This document shows, one piece after another, positions 36,901-41,169 of a stretch of 64,000 nucleotides of DNA (its first letter is position 1; every line of letters starts with the position of its first letter). A model generated the notes under the pieces. The model was not told the DNA's origin. It ran no database searches and was given only the letters and a program-made list of their open reading frames with translations. The DNA is taken from assembly GCA_911728455.2 (NCBI GenBank), contig OU452228.1, positions 9,162,629 through 9,226,628 of the forward strand, given 5' to 3'. The translations under genes and the position numbers were made by a program. Source of the stretch: Marthasterias glacialis (lineage: Eukaryota; Echinodermata; Asteroidea; Forcipulatida; Asteriidae).

Positions 36901-37265
36901 TTTGAGTTCCCCGCGGTGAACAACGAAAACCTCCTGTATTTCCTAGTAATGGGCGGCAACGTCGTCCCACGGTCCGTCACGTCCCCGGGCCCCCGTTGGC
37001 TTCCACGCCGTCCGGCCACGGGCATCGTCCGTGGATGCAGTCGATCTTGGCCGAGAGTGTTCCTCCGTTGTGAGGGATTAGTCCCTCTTTTCCACTCACT
37101 CATCATTCGAAGCTCTTCGTCTCCGGTGAATGTATCCTCTGTGCTGTCAAATTTAATGGTGGGCAACTGACAAGATCCTTCGGGTGACCATTTGACTGTG
37201 GTCCGCTCACTAGACTGTCCGGTTCGGTGGCATGTCGCCGAACTTCGCCTTGAGAACCTTGACAT
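735..37265 (-). CDS. CNBD2-like: CNBD2-like cyclic nucleotide-binding domain protein (whole coding span, short isoform, 15 exons)
   Basis: I assembled this gene by hand from 15 coding exons whose GT-AG sites and phases all match; the coding total of 2166 nt gives 721 residues plus a stop. Residues 1-147 are basic, Ser/Arg-rich and probably disordered. Residues about 148-172 carry an ARRRF..AIRMVILMLRI helix typical of CNBD2. The first CNB domain (about 230-380) has an intact phosphate-binding cassette, FGELALLHHSKRTATV, with the Glu and Arg used for cyclic nucleotide binding. The second CNB domain begins near 378, is interrupted by about 170 polar residues, and resumes with VFVQLELLLPKDVFGLSTL and VSRGAECIMVQKDFF; its cassette has FGL and no Arg, so it probably does not bind nucleotide. 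In mouse, CNBD2 (CRIS) binds cAMP and is needed for sperm flagellar function; a similar cytoplasmic role here is inference. The family call is firm, the exact isoform set is not. Confidence 0.88.
1146..1533. mobile_element. MITE-like element built on the word GGGTAAACTAACCGAG
   Basis: The ends are inverted repeats: GTGTTCGCATTGG at the left and, reversed, GTGTCCGCACTTGG at the right, each followed by GGGTAAACTAACCGAG within about 35 bases. The same word recurs inside in both orientations. A partial relative lies at 57168-57225. It sits in the last intron of the CNBD2-like gene. Confidence 0.6.
1740..1866. mobile_element. End fragment of a GGCGTAAC-ended element, with long C runs
   Basis: Ends in CTGGTTACGCCACTG after long C runs. 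This matches the terminus of the better preserved copy at 20751-21113. Confidence 0.4.
1977..2036 (-). CDS. CNBD2-like exon 14 (degenerate CNB2 cassette)
   Basis: Acceptor tttccttgcag|GGTCTC and donor AACTTG|GTAAGT; 60 nt, phase 0 to 0. It encodes GLSTLSVDLGIDHEQSSVNL. With exon 13 it makes FGLSTL, where a binding cassette would read FGELAL; the Glu and the later Arg are absent. Confidence 0.85.
2405..2620. repeat. Dispersed repeat related to the foldback at 12.4 kb
   Basis: Contains AAACTGCTCACCAACCAAAA, TGGCCT, TCTAGCAAAGTCTT and, in reverse, a matching right half. The same words occur at 12385-12530. Confidence 0.45.
2791..2916 (-). CDS. CNBD2-like exon 13 (end of insertion, CNB2 resumes)
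   Basis: Acceptor ttgacgttgcag|TCGTTC and donor GTCTTT|GTAAGT; 126 nt, phase 0 to 0. A Ser run (GSDSSSSSDKKESS) is followed by VFVQLELLLPKDVF, which reads as a CNB strand running into the position of the phosphate-binding cassette. Confidence 0.83.
2953..3535. mobile_element. Two tRNA-derived SINE copies
   Basis: The first piece (about 2953-3060) carries the family tail CACCGATGTGTGATAAGCAC. The second (about 3240-3535) has a tRNA-like head (TTGGTCTGGAGGTTCTAGAA then GGTTAGAATCCCACTCC, resembling A and B boxes) followed by the same tail. Too degenerate to be a tRNA gene. Confidence 0.5.
4212..4457 (-). CDS. CNBD2-like exon 12 (insertion in CNB2)
   Basis: Acceptor tttttcctacag|TCTCAA and donor GGACG|GTAAGA; 246 nt, phase 0 to 0. 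It encodes 82 Ser/Arg/Pro-rich residues (SRSKFRRISSMNPSPSPERT near the end), with several basophilic kinase-like RRxS sites. Disordered by appearance. Confidence 0.82.
4665..4860 (-). mobile_element. tRNA-derived SINE, family with GTCGTGGCCGAGTGG-type head
   Basis: Read on the minus strand it begins TATCGTGGCCGAGAGGTCTA (A-box-like), has GGTTCAAATCC-like B-box spacing, then a body with GCACTTGTGTCC and CCAGGAGTGAAAATGGG. Related copies lie at 10.2, 14.8, 30.6 and 55.8 kb. Confidence 0.6.
5189..5334 (-). CDS. CNBD2-like exon 11 (insertion in CNB2)
   Basis: Acceptor acatttacag|CTCCTG and donor AGTTCG|GTAAAT; 146 nt, phase 1 to 0. Polar, low-complexity sequence (PDLPASKRPMTTRIRNNSA...) with no domain that I recognise. 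Phases to exons 10 and 12 fit. Confidence 0.8.
5511..5606. mobile_element. Fragment of the CAGGCCTGAT MITE family
   Basis: Contains GGGCACCAAGGCAATGACC and GGAGGCAATTGCCT in the order seen in full copies at 15908 and 21252; the ends are lost. Confidence 0.5.
5615..5775. mobile_element. SINE-like element, GGAGGRAAAACC family
   Basis: Contains GGAGGGAGGAAAACC and the reversed B-box-like GGACTTGAACCAGGGA, followed by GCTTTACGCACACGCCA. Related to copies at 10938 and 26505. Confidence 0.45.
6486..6597 (-). CDS. CNBD2-like exon 10 (CNB2 and start of insertion)
   Basis: Acceptor gttcacag|GGTTCA and donor TTCAG|GTTAGT; 112 nt, phase 0 to 1. It starts GSCQVLKQLKAVKPSKTQ, completing the strand begun in exon 9, and then becomes Ser/Arg-rich, marking the start of the insertion in the second CNB domain. 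Confidence 0.87.
6635..6665. repeat. (TTTG)n microsatellite
   Basis: A short TTTG run in the intron between CNBD2-like exons 10 and 9. Confidence 0.8.
6790..7320. mobile_element. Two tRNA-derived SINE copies head to head
   Basis: The plus-strand copy has TGGTCTAGTGGTATGA (A box) and GGTTCGAATCCCACC (B box) at about 6868-6914. A reversed copy follows at about 7080-7150 (GGGATTCGAACCCAC, then CACTAGAGCAGCGAGCATGC) with the family tail around 7250-7275. Together they make an imperfect palindrome. Confidence 0.55.
8128..8188 (-). CDS. CNBD2-like exon 9 (CNB2 beta strands)
   Basis: Acceptor attttcacttcag|ACGTGG and donor AAATCT|GTAAGT; 61 nt, phase 2 to 0. It encodes RGQVVVKDSNKSDWIYIVKS, a standard CNB strand-turn-strand. 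I found it by looking for the exon needed to bridge exons 8 and 10, and both phases fit. Confidence 0.9.
9078..9155 (-). CDS. CNBD2-like exon 8 (start of CNB domain 2)
   Basis: Acceptor ttcgtgcag|GCAACT and donor TACAA|GTAAGTC; 78 nt, phase 2 to 2. It encodes QLPFMKYWPLERLIDHPEMC and then LFHFY, the entry helix of the second CNB domain. It is too short to stand out as an open frame. Confidence 0.88.
10195..10386 (-). mobile_element. tRNA-derived SINE (same family as 4665)
   Basis: On the minus strand it starts GTCGTGGCCAAGTGGTCTAG, a tRNA-like A box, followed by a body with GACACTTGTC, GCTTCTCACCACCCAGGAG and AAATGGGTACC. In the intron between CNBD2-like exons 8 and 7. Confidence 0.65.
10449..10689 (-). 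CDS. CNBD2-like exon 7 (CNB1 phosphate-binding cassette)
   Basis: Acceptor tatttcag|CTGTGG and donor CTGAG|GTAAAT; 241 nt, phase 1 to 2. It encodes AVVTIME, then the cassette FGELALLHHSKRTATV, then LLAIGREDFFDIFM and the linker to domain 2 ending DHVKFLR. The cassette Glu and Arg are both present, so cyclic nucleotide binding is plausible. Confidence 0.94.
10938..11096. mobile_element. SINE-like element, CAGGTAGGGACTGAAAACCC family
   Basis: Shares GTGGGAGGA, ACCCACGCAATYAGGTAGGG and GAAACCACTGAGCCAA with the copy at 26505-26688. A reversed B box (GGTTTGAACCCGGT) is present. Confidence 0.6.
11230..11303 (-). CDS. CNBD2-like exon 6 (CNB1 first beta strands)
   Basis: Acceptor ttattccag|CGTG and donor TTCAG|GTAAGT; 74 nt, phase 2 to 1. 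It encodes VPPKRVIIRQGHYAENFYFV and then ISGS, the classic CNB strand pair with the RQG and ISG turns. Confidence 0.92.
12225..12345. mobile_element. SINE-like fragment with a B-box motif
   Basis: AGATTCAAATCCTGCAAGTC fits a tRNA B box; the preceding GGTTTAACATACCGG / CCGGTACGTTAAGCCGG is an inverted pair. No complete tRNA fold could be drawn. Confidence 0.4.
12385..12560. repeat. Foldback palindrome
   Basis: Arms at about 12432-12477 and 12483-12528 are near-perfect reverse complements (TGGCCTCATATTTCGACCCT ... reversed), with only a few loop bases. The centre is near 12480. Confidence 0.85.
12613..12701 (-). CDS. CNBD2-like exon 5 (start of CNB domain 1)
   Basis: Acceptor ctcatctccag|GCATTA and donor GAAAG|GTAAAT; 89 nt, phase 0 to 2. 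It encodes ALYGLQTMKSFAEYPLHMQE and then KLVKVAWFE, the N-terminal helices of a CNB domain. Confidence 0.9.
12781..12954. mobile_element. CAGGCCTGAT-ended MITE
   Basis: Left end CAGGCCTGGTATTTTG and right end AAGTATCAGGCCTG are inverted repeats enclosing 174 bp, nearly the same length as the 177-bp copy at 15908. It is followed at once by a second, expanded copy. Confidence 0.7.
12965..13690. repeat. 21-bp minisatellite with 126-bp higher-order period
   Basis: About 34 tandem copies of a 21-bp unit of the type CACCAAGGCCATGACCAGGG plus G. Variants (ATCGACC, CATGACC, CTGACAT) recur in fixed order every six units, giving a higher-order period of 126 bp with about four copies. The outermost units and flanks (CATTTCAAG at the left, TGGAGGCAAAGGCCTG at the right) match the inside of the CAGGCCTGAT MITE. 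The 21-bp period leaves long frames open on both strands; these are not genes. Confidence 0.95.
13886..14305. mobile_element. Possible AAAGG-ended MITE, poorly defined
   Basis: Starts TTAAAGGGACACATTGCCTT, a beginning shared with other short elements in this genome window (for example 39659); the right boundary is unclear. Confidence 0.3.
14338..14474. repeat. Foldback element with a central hairpin
   Basis: Outer arms GGGTGGTCCTGAAAAGAACC and its reverse complement (with TTCTTTTCAGAACCACCC) enclose a perfect inner hairpin, GCTCTGATCGTCTTCA / TGAAGACGATCAGAGC, around 14393-14430. A half copy is at about 29400-29500. Confidence 0.8.
14640..15016. mobile_element. Composite SINE with ATA-repeat head
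   Basis: Starts with AATAATAAT, then CCTATGGGTGTCTCAAAGGG, a GAGGTGCAATCTGCAGCC segment, GGACACAAGTGCCATAACC and GCACTAGACCACTCAATCAC (reversed tRNA-like head). The same order of blocks occurs at 30430-30862. Confidence 0.6.
15184..15548. mobile_element. MITE with TTAAAGCCCCAGCTCAAC ends
   Basis: Right end ACCAATGTTGAGCTGGGG + CTTTAA pairs with a more decayed left end (TTAAAACACCAGCTCAAC). The interior (GCATTCTTAGGCAGA, GATCTTATT, GGAAAGTTTTCTACCATCAT) is shared with copies at 22538 and 51524. Confidence 0.75.
15908..16084. mobile_element. CAGGCCTGAT-ended MITE, 177 bp
   Basis: Ends CAGGCCTGATACTT and AAGCAATCAGGCCTG are inverted repeats. Inside: GGAGGCAACAGAGGCAATTG and CCCCTGGTCATTGCCTTGG, the segment amplified in the 13-kb minisatellite. 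Confidence 0.8.
16605..17212. repeat. 46-bp minisatellite next to a GGCGTAAC-type element end
   Basis: About 11-12 tandem copies of a 46-bp unit containing GTTGAGCAACCAGGGGG, ATGTGTGGGGGGAG and TGACACCCCAAAGGG. The left flank (GCCCCCAACCTGCCCAC...GGTTATGCCACTG) resembles the terminus of the GGCGTAAC family. Minus-strand frames through it are repeat artefacts. Confidence 0.95.
17404..17478 (-). CDS. CNBD2-like exon 4
   Basis: Acceptor tttattccag|ATAAAT and donor AGACG|GTATGT; 75 nt, phase 0 to 0. It encodes INLTTEAKNILSMPSQIR followed by TPEQLQT, the helix before the CNB domain. It lies 144 nt from exon 3. Confidence 0.87.
17623..17743 (-). CDS. CNBD2-like exon 3
   Basis: Acceptor ttatgttacag|GCAC and donor GAGAG|GTAAGAG; 121 nt, phase 2 in and 0 out. 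It encodes a polar linker (HKTSGKQTLTFTEIAEQL...FDPRDFKAKRE) between the basic helix and the pre-CNB helices. Confidence 0.86.
17744..20065. other. Intron sequence, little recognisable
   Basis: Part of the 4.6-kb intron between exons 3 and 2. A C run lies near 18399-18411; about 18820-18900 (TATAGACCTTGATCATGAAG...AACCAAACTGAGGCT) is a fragment of the foldback family at 56141. No coding signal seen. Confidence 0.5.
20070..20345. repeat. Degenerate tandem repeat, about 45-bp unit
   Basis: Roughly six units of the form CATTTACAAATCACTTTACA then a T/G and an A run then ATGCATTTGTCAATGCG, diverged by small indels. Confidence 0.8.
20751..21113. mobile_element. hAT-like MITE with 8-bp target duplication
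   Basis: Left end GTGGCGTAACTAAGGG and right end CCCTAGTTACGGCGC are inverted repeats, 363 bp apart. The flanks carry an identical 8-mer, TGTGGTTA, at 20743-20750 and 21114-21121, as expected for a hAT-type insertion. The interior is poor in coding and rich in C and G runs. Relatives at 1740, 44116 and 48847. Confidence 0.7.
21252..21432. mobile_element. CAGGCCTGAT-ended MITE, inverted orientation
   Basis: CAGGCCTGATTGCTT at the left and AAGTATCAGGCATG at the right; the interior is the reverse complement of the 15908 copy, including GGGCACCAAGGCAATGACCA. Confidence 0.8.
21985..22182. mobile_element. GGGTCA/TGACCC word-echo element, copy 1
   Basis: About 200 bp dominated by GGGTCA, AGGTCA and TGACCC in both orientations, with the shared blocks CAGCTTGACCCGGAA, ACTGGTTAAAACAAGGG and ATTCTGGGTCATTTTG. 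Related copies at 33957 and 52146. Confidence 0.65.
22326..22399 (-). CDS. CNBD2-like exon 2 (conserved basic helix)
   Basis: Acceptor gtgtatag|GCTCGC and donor AAAAA|GTAAGT; 74 nt, entering in phase 0 and leaving in phase 2. It encodes ARRRFAHAIRMVILMLRI, the signature helix in front of the first CNB domain of CNBD2 proteins. All candidate first exons would splice here. Confidence 0.88.
22538..22908. mobile_element. MITE with TTAAAGCCCCAGCTCAAC ends, copy 2
   Basis: Begins TTTAAAGCCCCAGCTCAACA; its right end (GTGCTGTGTCTTTAA) is decayed. The interior matches the copies at 15184 and 51524. Confidence 0.75.
22909..24495. other. Intron sequence, nothing recognised
   Basis: Start of the 14.4-kb intron between exon 1 and exon 2. 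I see no coding, RNA or well-bounded repeat signal. Confidence 0.4.
24501..24718. mobile_element. TTTCACTC/GAGTGAAA word-echo element
   Basis: More than ten occurrences of TTTCACTC, GAGTGAAA or close variants (AAGAGTGG, GTGAAA) in both orientations within 220 bp. The design resembles the GGGTCA element, but the word is different. Confidence 0.5.
25206..25510. other. GC-rich block, coding status unknown
   Basis: This block continues the GC-rich island downstream of the candidate exon. On the minus strand an AG acceptor (tcttgccatag) and a possible donor (CCCACAG|GTATCG) bracket an open piece, but its phase does not fit the next CNBD2-like exon. It could belong to a promoter-associated CpG-rich region or to an unrelated short transcript. 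Confidence 0.3.
25595..25753 (-). CDS. Candidate third alternative first exon of the CNBD2-like gene
   Basis: In a GC-rich island inside the 14-kb first intron, ATG opens 53 codons (MGDVSQNSW...SASRASCE) that end at TGCGAG|GTAATT in phase 0, again compatible with the ARRRF exon. A pyrimidine-rich AG lies at about 25790, so it could also be an internal exon in another frame. There is no homology that I recognise. The GC content and the matching phase are the only support. Confidence 0.3.
26505..26688. mobile_element. SINE-like element, CAGGTAGGGACTGAAAACCC family, copy 2
   Basis: GATGTGGGAGGATAACCCC, ACCCACGCAATCAGGTAGGG, reversed B box GGGATTCGAACCGGAG, then GAAACCACTGAGCCAACCTG. Collinear with the copy at 10938. 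Confidence 0.65.
27355..27963. repeat. G-rich minisatellite (GGGACAGN)n, about 600 bp
   Basis: Roughly 70 units of GGGACAGT / GGGACAGA with GGGG variants; the plus strand has GGG at nearly constant 5-base spacing, so G-quadruplexes are likely. All frames stay open on both strands; the apparent 230-280-residue ORFs are artefacts. Confidence 0.97.
28030..28720. other. Intron sequence, nothing recognised
   Basis: Unique-looking AT-rich sequence with no coding or repeat signal that I can support. Confidence 0.35.
28727..28822. repeat. (TTTG)n microsatellite, about 23 units
   Basis: An almost perfect TTTG run of about 95 bp inside the long CNBD2-like intron. Confidence 0.98.
28826..30180. other. 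Intron sequence with a half foldback copy
   Basis: About 29400-29500 (CTCTCCTGAAGACCAGCAGA...AAAACGTCGAGACCACACCGG...CTTTCAGAGCATACTC) is related to the foldback at 14338. The rest is unrecognised. Confidence 0.4.
30195..30375. mobile_element. tRNA-derived SINE, reversed
   Basis: GGTGGGATTCGAACCCACGA (reversed B box) and the A-box-like region following it, preceded by the family tail (GCATTTCGGGATAAAGAATA...ACACCATTGTATAACTAGC). Confidence 0.5.
30430..30862. mobile_element. Composite SINE with (ATA)n head, copy 2
   Basis: (ATA)n, then TTTTTATATAGCGCTTTTTC, CCTATGGGCGTCTCAGAGCG, GTGGCGCAATCTGCAGCC, GGACACAAGTGTCACGACC, a reversed B box GGGACTCGAACCCAC and CGCTCGGCCACGAC. Collinear with 14640-15016 and better preserved. 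Confidence 0.7.
30863..33060. other. Intron sequence, nothing recognised
   Basis: AT-rich. A G run lies at about 32587-32602. I see no supported gene or bounded element. Confidence 0.35.
33071..33250. repeat. (GA)n run followed by a self-similar GGCTTCAG/CTCAGGCTC segment
   Basis: GAGAGAGAGAGAGAG, then repeated GGGCTTCAGCTTGGGC, GCTCAGGCTCAGTCTGCC and partial inverted copies (TGAAGCCCT, GGCCTCAGCTGGAGCCC). Possibly another word-echo element. Confidence 0.4.
33957..34330. mobile_element. GGGTCA/TGACCC word-echo element, copy 2, with internal tandem array
   Basis: The left part is collinear with copies at 21985 and 52146 (TTTCTGGATCAGCATGACCC, AAAATGACCCAGAAATGGG, AACTAGTTTCCGGGTCAA). At 34103-34325 the segment GGGTCAATTCGGACCCGGAA plus CCC has expanded into about nine 23-bp tandem units. 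Confidence 0.75.
34336..35375. other. Intron sequence, nothing recognised
   Basis: AT-rich; a short ATTATC run lies near 35150-35180. No coding support. Confidence 0.35.
35383..35633. mobile_element. MITE with perfect 26-bp terminal inverted repeats
   Basis: The left end (GGGCCCAATTTCATGGCTCT...) and the right end are perfect reverse complements over 26 bases, 251 bp outside to outside. The words GCGCTTA, GTAAGC and GCTTAC recur inside in both orientations. Confidence 0.85.
35640..36820. other. Intron sequence with a foldback-family fragment and an AATAAA-like tail
   Basis: About 36015-36065 (AATGTAACCAAAGCGAGGCT...AAATAGACTGGT) matches the interior of the foldback at 56141. A plus-strand AATAAAGAAATAAATA lies at 36466, which may be the tail of an old retrocopy; no reading frame supports a gene. 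Confidence 0.35.
36825..37265 (-). CDS. CNBD2-like exon 1 (short isoform first coding exon)
   Basis: Residues 1-147. The first ATG (MSRFSRRSS) opens 441 nt that end CAAAAA|GTAAGG in phase 0. The sequence is Arg/Ser-rich and ends in a basic helix, AVQELIRKKNRQK, which reads on smoothly into ARRRFAHAIRMV of the next exon. The open frame extends 18 codons upstream of the ATG to a TGA, with no convincing acceptor, so a transcription start nearby is likely. Confidence 0.72.
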
Positions 37266-38390
37266 TTTCGGCGGTGGATTCACAGAATACAAGTAAATTT
37301 CTTTAGGTCTCCATTGACGTCAAGCTGTATTCACAAAATCTTTGTTGTTTTGGTCTGTCCTCTTTGCTAATTTCATTTGACTGTCAGCATGGTGTAGGTC
37401 ATCAGCCGCCGGTAGCACCACAGGGCCAACTTTTCAGAAAGGTCAACTTTTTATCAGTGGAAAAATCAAACCCAAGGCCGTGAGTCCCTCAAGTGTACTC
37501 AAGGTGGGTTTAATTTTCTATCTGTGCCGTTGATAAGTTTTTTTAAAACACTATAGCAAGCACAATCAAAACACAACTGGATGTGGGTGTCAAACATTGT
37601 CAACAGATCAACAGAGTTATTACAGGCAAAAGATACTCAAACCAGACAACTCGTGGGACTTCATCTCAAACTCTAGTGTCGGTAATCCTATATAAACATG
37701 TCAATTACGATGGCTTCAATCAACTACCGGTTCTTGTTGAAAGCTACTTATTCGTTACTAACAGTGTCCAACTTGACTCGCGTCGACAAATCTCAAAGTC
37801 CAAGGGTAAAAAGAATACATTTTGATATAATCACAATAACGCTACAGTGTTATTGTCTACCCCAAGAAATGTGCACAGTATTTTGCGAGCAGACTGGTGT
37901 CTGGTAAAAAACGCACACCGATAGTTGATCCTCACACACGGACGTGACCTTGGCGTTGGTTTCACGTGGAGAACAATGAGCCACGGAGATCAGTTTAATG
38001 CAGGAGCGACATTTCCCGGCTTTAATTCCAGGTTTAATTTCTTTAAATCTCGGTGGCAATCTGATATACTGTCCCCCGAATTGCAGCCCTCACCGTGAAC
38101 ATGCATACGTTCACGGTCGTGCAGTGCACGCCGTTTGCAGAGCCCTGAACCTTGGTCGAACCCCACGCTGTTTGTTCATGCGGTCACTGGTAACTTAGTT
38201 AACAATGAGAATGTTCGTATATATTCAAGAAGCTTTTAACTGTTGAGCTAATGCCGAACATAACCGACCAAGTTTTACGTCACGTAAGTCAAGACAAACC
38301 TGTTCCATGAGCAACTCAAATCTGGATTCTCGATCGAAAAGGCACGCTGTTCATCGCTACTGAACATCAGCACCTCACGAGAAGTCCCAC
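37266..38390. other. Upstream of the short-isoform first exon; putative promoter region
   Basis: No repeat or coding signal that I can name. If the 36.8 kb exon is a true first exon, its promoter lies here on the minus strand; I see no TATA box I would commit to. Confidence 0.3.
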
Positions 38391-38394
38391 TGAA

Positions 38395-38560
38395 CGAATA
38401 GAGGTCCCACAGTTTCCCAATCTACTCCAATGTGGCATTATAAACAGCAGGACAAGTTCTTATCTGAACTAGGTTTATTTGTCTCCCGATTCCTAATCTA
38501 CTCCGCAGCAGTAGAGAAAACAACTGGACAAGTTCTTATATTATAAGAACAGTTATAGCA
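38395..38560. repeat. Dispersed tandem unit AATCTACTCCGCRGCAGTAG, locus 1
   Basis: About two units of roughly 75 bp with CCCGATT...AATCTACTCC, a GCAGTAGA block and GGACAAGTTCTTAT. The same unit is found at 45455-45625. Confidence 0.65.
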
Positions 38561-39650
38561 TTTTATCGCCATGGTATTTACCGCAAACCGAATAATTAAG
38601 CACCATCTCGCAAATTCTGAACAGAATTCAGATAATAAATACAGATTGTGTACGGGTAAGAAAATTCTATATGGAGATGACAAGATGGCAATGGTCGGCT
38701 CTCCAAAAACAGGCAATGATCCCGACCTGGACGACTTCACTCGCGATCCCCATTTACGGACTTCTCTCCAGTGTAGGCTACCCTTAATACACCGTGACTT
38801 GATAAAACCCAATACGCACCCCTACACATCTCTTCAAACAAAAACTGCTTTCGAGGGAGCATTTCAGCATCGGAATATAGACACCTAACACGATGGGGCA
38901 TCGAAACTTCAGTCGACGCAATACCAAGCAGTTCACACGGCTCGCTTACCGCTGAACTATTCCGTTTACATTTTCGAGGAGCTGTGGGGTTTTGTTTCCG
39001 ATTTACCCGGTGTTTCCATGTTTACATCGTCTGCTATTAAAACTATCGATTTACAGAACTACTGGACTACTTATACTGGTTACATCGGTGAAACGCGTAC
39101 TCGGTAAAAGTATGGCTTCACGACAGAGTTAAGTTTGCTATCACGTGAGTTAAGGACTTTTTGATTGGTTGACGTCATAAACAGCACACATTAGATGGTG
39201 TTTTAGCTGGTATCCTGTTTGCACCTTAATAAGCAAAGGCCGTGTTCGCCAATTTTGATGGCGTCGGAAGTTGCTACGGCCGGATCGATAAAAAGGCGCA
39301 TTATTACAATCTTTCTGGCAATAAAACCGACCCTATTATAGATGCAGTGTCGTGGTTCGAATCCATCCCGAGTTGCCGCTTGTTTTCGCCCATGGTTTGT
39401 CATTTTGGGAGTCGATTTGCGTGTAAAGATTATGGTGCACGTTTAACCACACGAGTCAACTGACATACCGATACACTGCACACAGGGGGAATCTGACTAA
39501 AAAAAAATGGCGCTTGCAAGATTTATCCTGGGTGATGACATCAGGTGAATTTGGTCATAAATGAGCTTCTAGATTGAAACTAATCATTTTCGTCGATGAT
39601 TACATTTTATAGTGCACTTTTTTTTTTTTTTTTTTTTTTTTTTAATTAGT
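38561..39650. other. No gene recognised; T run at the right edge
   Basis: Unique-looking DNA. Short open frames at 38571-38888 (plus) and 38498-38812 (minus) overlap each other and have no homology that I recognise. A T run of about 25 lies at 39618-39643. Confidence 0.3.
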
Positions 39651-39658
39651 GGCGGTAG

Positions 39659-40048
39659 TTAAAGGCATTGCATACGTTTGGTAATGACTCTGAAAATTTT
39701 TGGCAATAAAAACTTACTTAGTAAGAAGTACAGCAGCTTTGGATAGTATAATGCGTTTTGAGAAACGTTTCACTTCGAAGTACTGCAGTTATGGAAAAAT
39801 ACATCACTTTTTATCCCCCAAAAATTTGAATCTGAGAAGCGTTATGGCCGTAACGCTTCTCACAATGTGTATTCCAATGACGGATACTTCTGCGTGAAAG
39901 CAACCGCTCCGGATTTTTTGCGATATCCCAAAAACGCTGCCACCTTTTGAAATGAAATTTACACAGGTTAGTTTTATGGTATACATCTACAATTATATCA
40001 TGAAGGCAAACGTACGGTTCCAAAAACCAAAGGTATACTTTGCCTTTA
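39659..40048. mobile_element. MITE with TTAAAGGCA ends and an inner palindrome
   Basis: Ends TTAAAGGCATTGCATACG and GGTATACTTTGCCTTTAA are inverted repeats; the inner hairpin GAGAAGCGTTA / TAACGCTTCTC lies at about 39835-39862. 390 bp. Confidence 0.7.
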
Positions 40049-41169
40049 AGTAGAGGCCCGGTTACCAGTCAAACAACAAAGGTTTTACATTAGATGGGTT
40101 CCCTGCTTGCTTGTTTTAGCTTAATAAGTAGATCCGTAAAGACATATCTTCAGCCCAAGTATTAGGAAGTTAGAACCACGTCTATTGCATTATAAACTGA
40201 TATATGAATCGCCAAGTCAGCGTGGTGAGTCATACTATTTTCTTCCACCATGGTCATACGAGATTGTGAAAGACCCTTTTCATTCGATTCACTGTTAGAA
40301 TTGCATGCAAACACAAACACTTCATCAATTCAGAGTTGCAGCACTTTTGAGCAATGTTTTTGTAAAGGTGAATTTTATCTATAAGTATAACCCTTATTAT
40401 CAAGTTTCAAACGGCGGGTACACACTGCTGTTCAAACATACAGCCTTACCAGCTTTGTATCTGGTCGCATTGGAACTCTTTGAATGGGTGCCAACTTTTT
40501 CAACGGGTCCTCGAGAAATAACACACTCTGACGAATGAGCTTTCTCGTTTATAGGCCTATACATGTTTTATAACATCTGATATATCAGCTATTCCCAATA
40601 ATGTTTTTTGTTTGTAAAACAGTAACACGTAAATAATTCTAAAACCTTTCACTTTTTGGGAAGTTCATATTACATTTTTTTTTTTACGAATGTTGACAGA
40701 TGCTGCTGTTTGAAACCTTTTGCATATGCCATGGATAATGCACAAAATACATGTAACATGCAACATTGTTTGTACATGTCTGATCGACCTGAGATAATGT
40801 AGGGATCCTGACATCATTTCATTTTTAGTTTCTAATTAACTACCACTTATCATTGGCGGATTGTTTTCGTGGAATACCTTAAATGAAAGCTTACAACTTT
40901 CTCGAATCTAAAAAAAAATATGGCTATTTAAAATTCAAACGAAAATTAGACAGAGCATCTTTAAACAAACAGTCAATTTCTGCATAACTACAAAAACAAA
41001 CAAACTAACTAAATAAATATAAAGATTTAATGGGACCAGCAAATACGTGTTTCGAGTACATTTGTTCATATTGTAAACAAATTGCGAAACACCCCGGAAA
41101 AACATCACCGAACGATATGTTACTTATTTCTTTTTTGTGCAACCTCGACATTTGAAGTTGTTGACTTAC
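40049..41169. other. Intron or intergenic sequence, nothing recognised
   Basis: AT-rich region downstream (on the minus strand) of the long-isoform exon; no repeat boundaries seen. Confidence 0.3.

Noticed and set aside
38571..38888. 105-codon plus-strand frame
   Set aside because: Overlaps a similar minus-strand frame, has no recognisable protein features and begins inside repeat-adjacent sequence.
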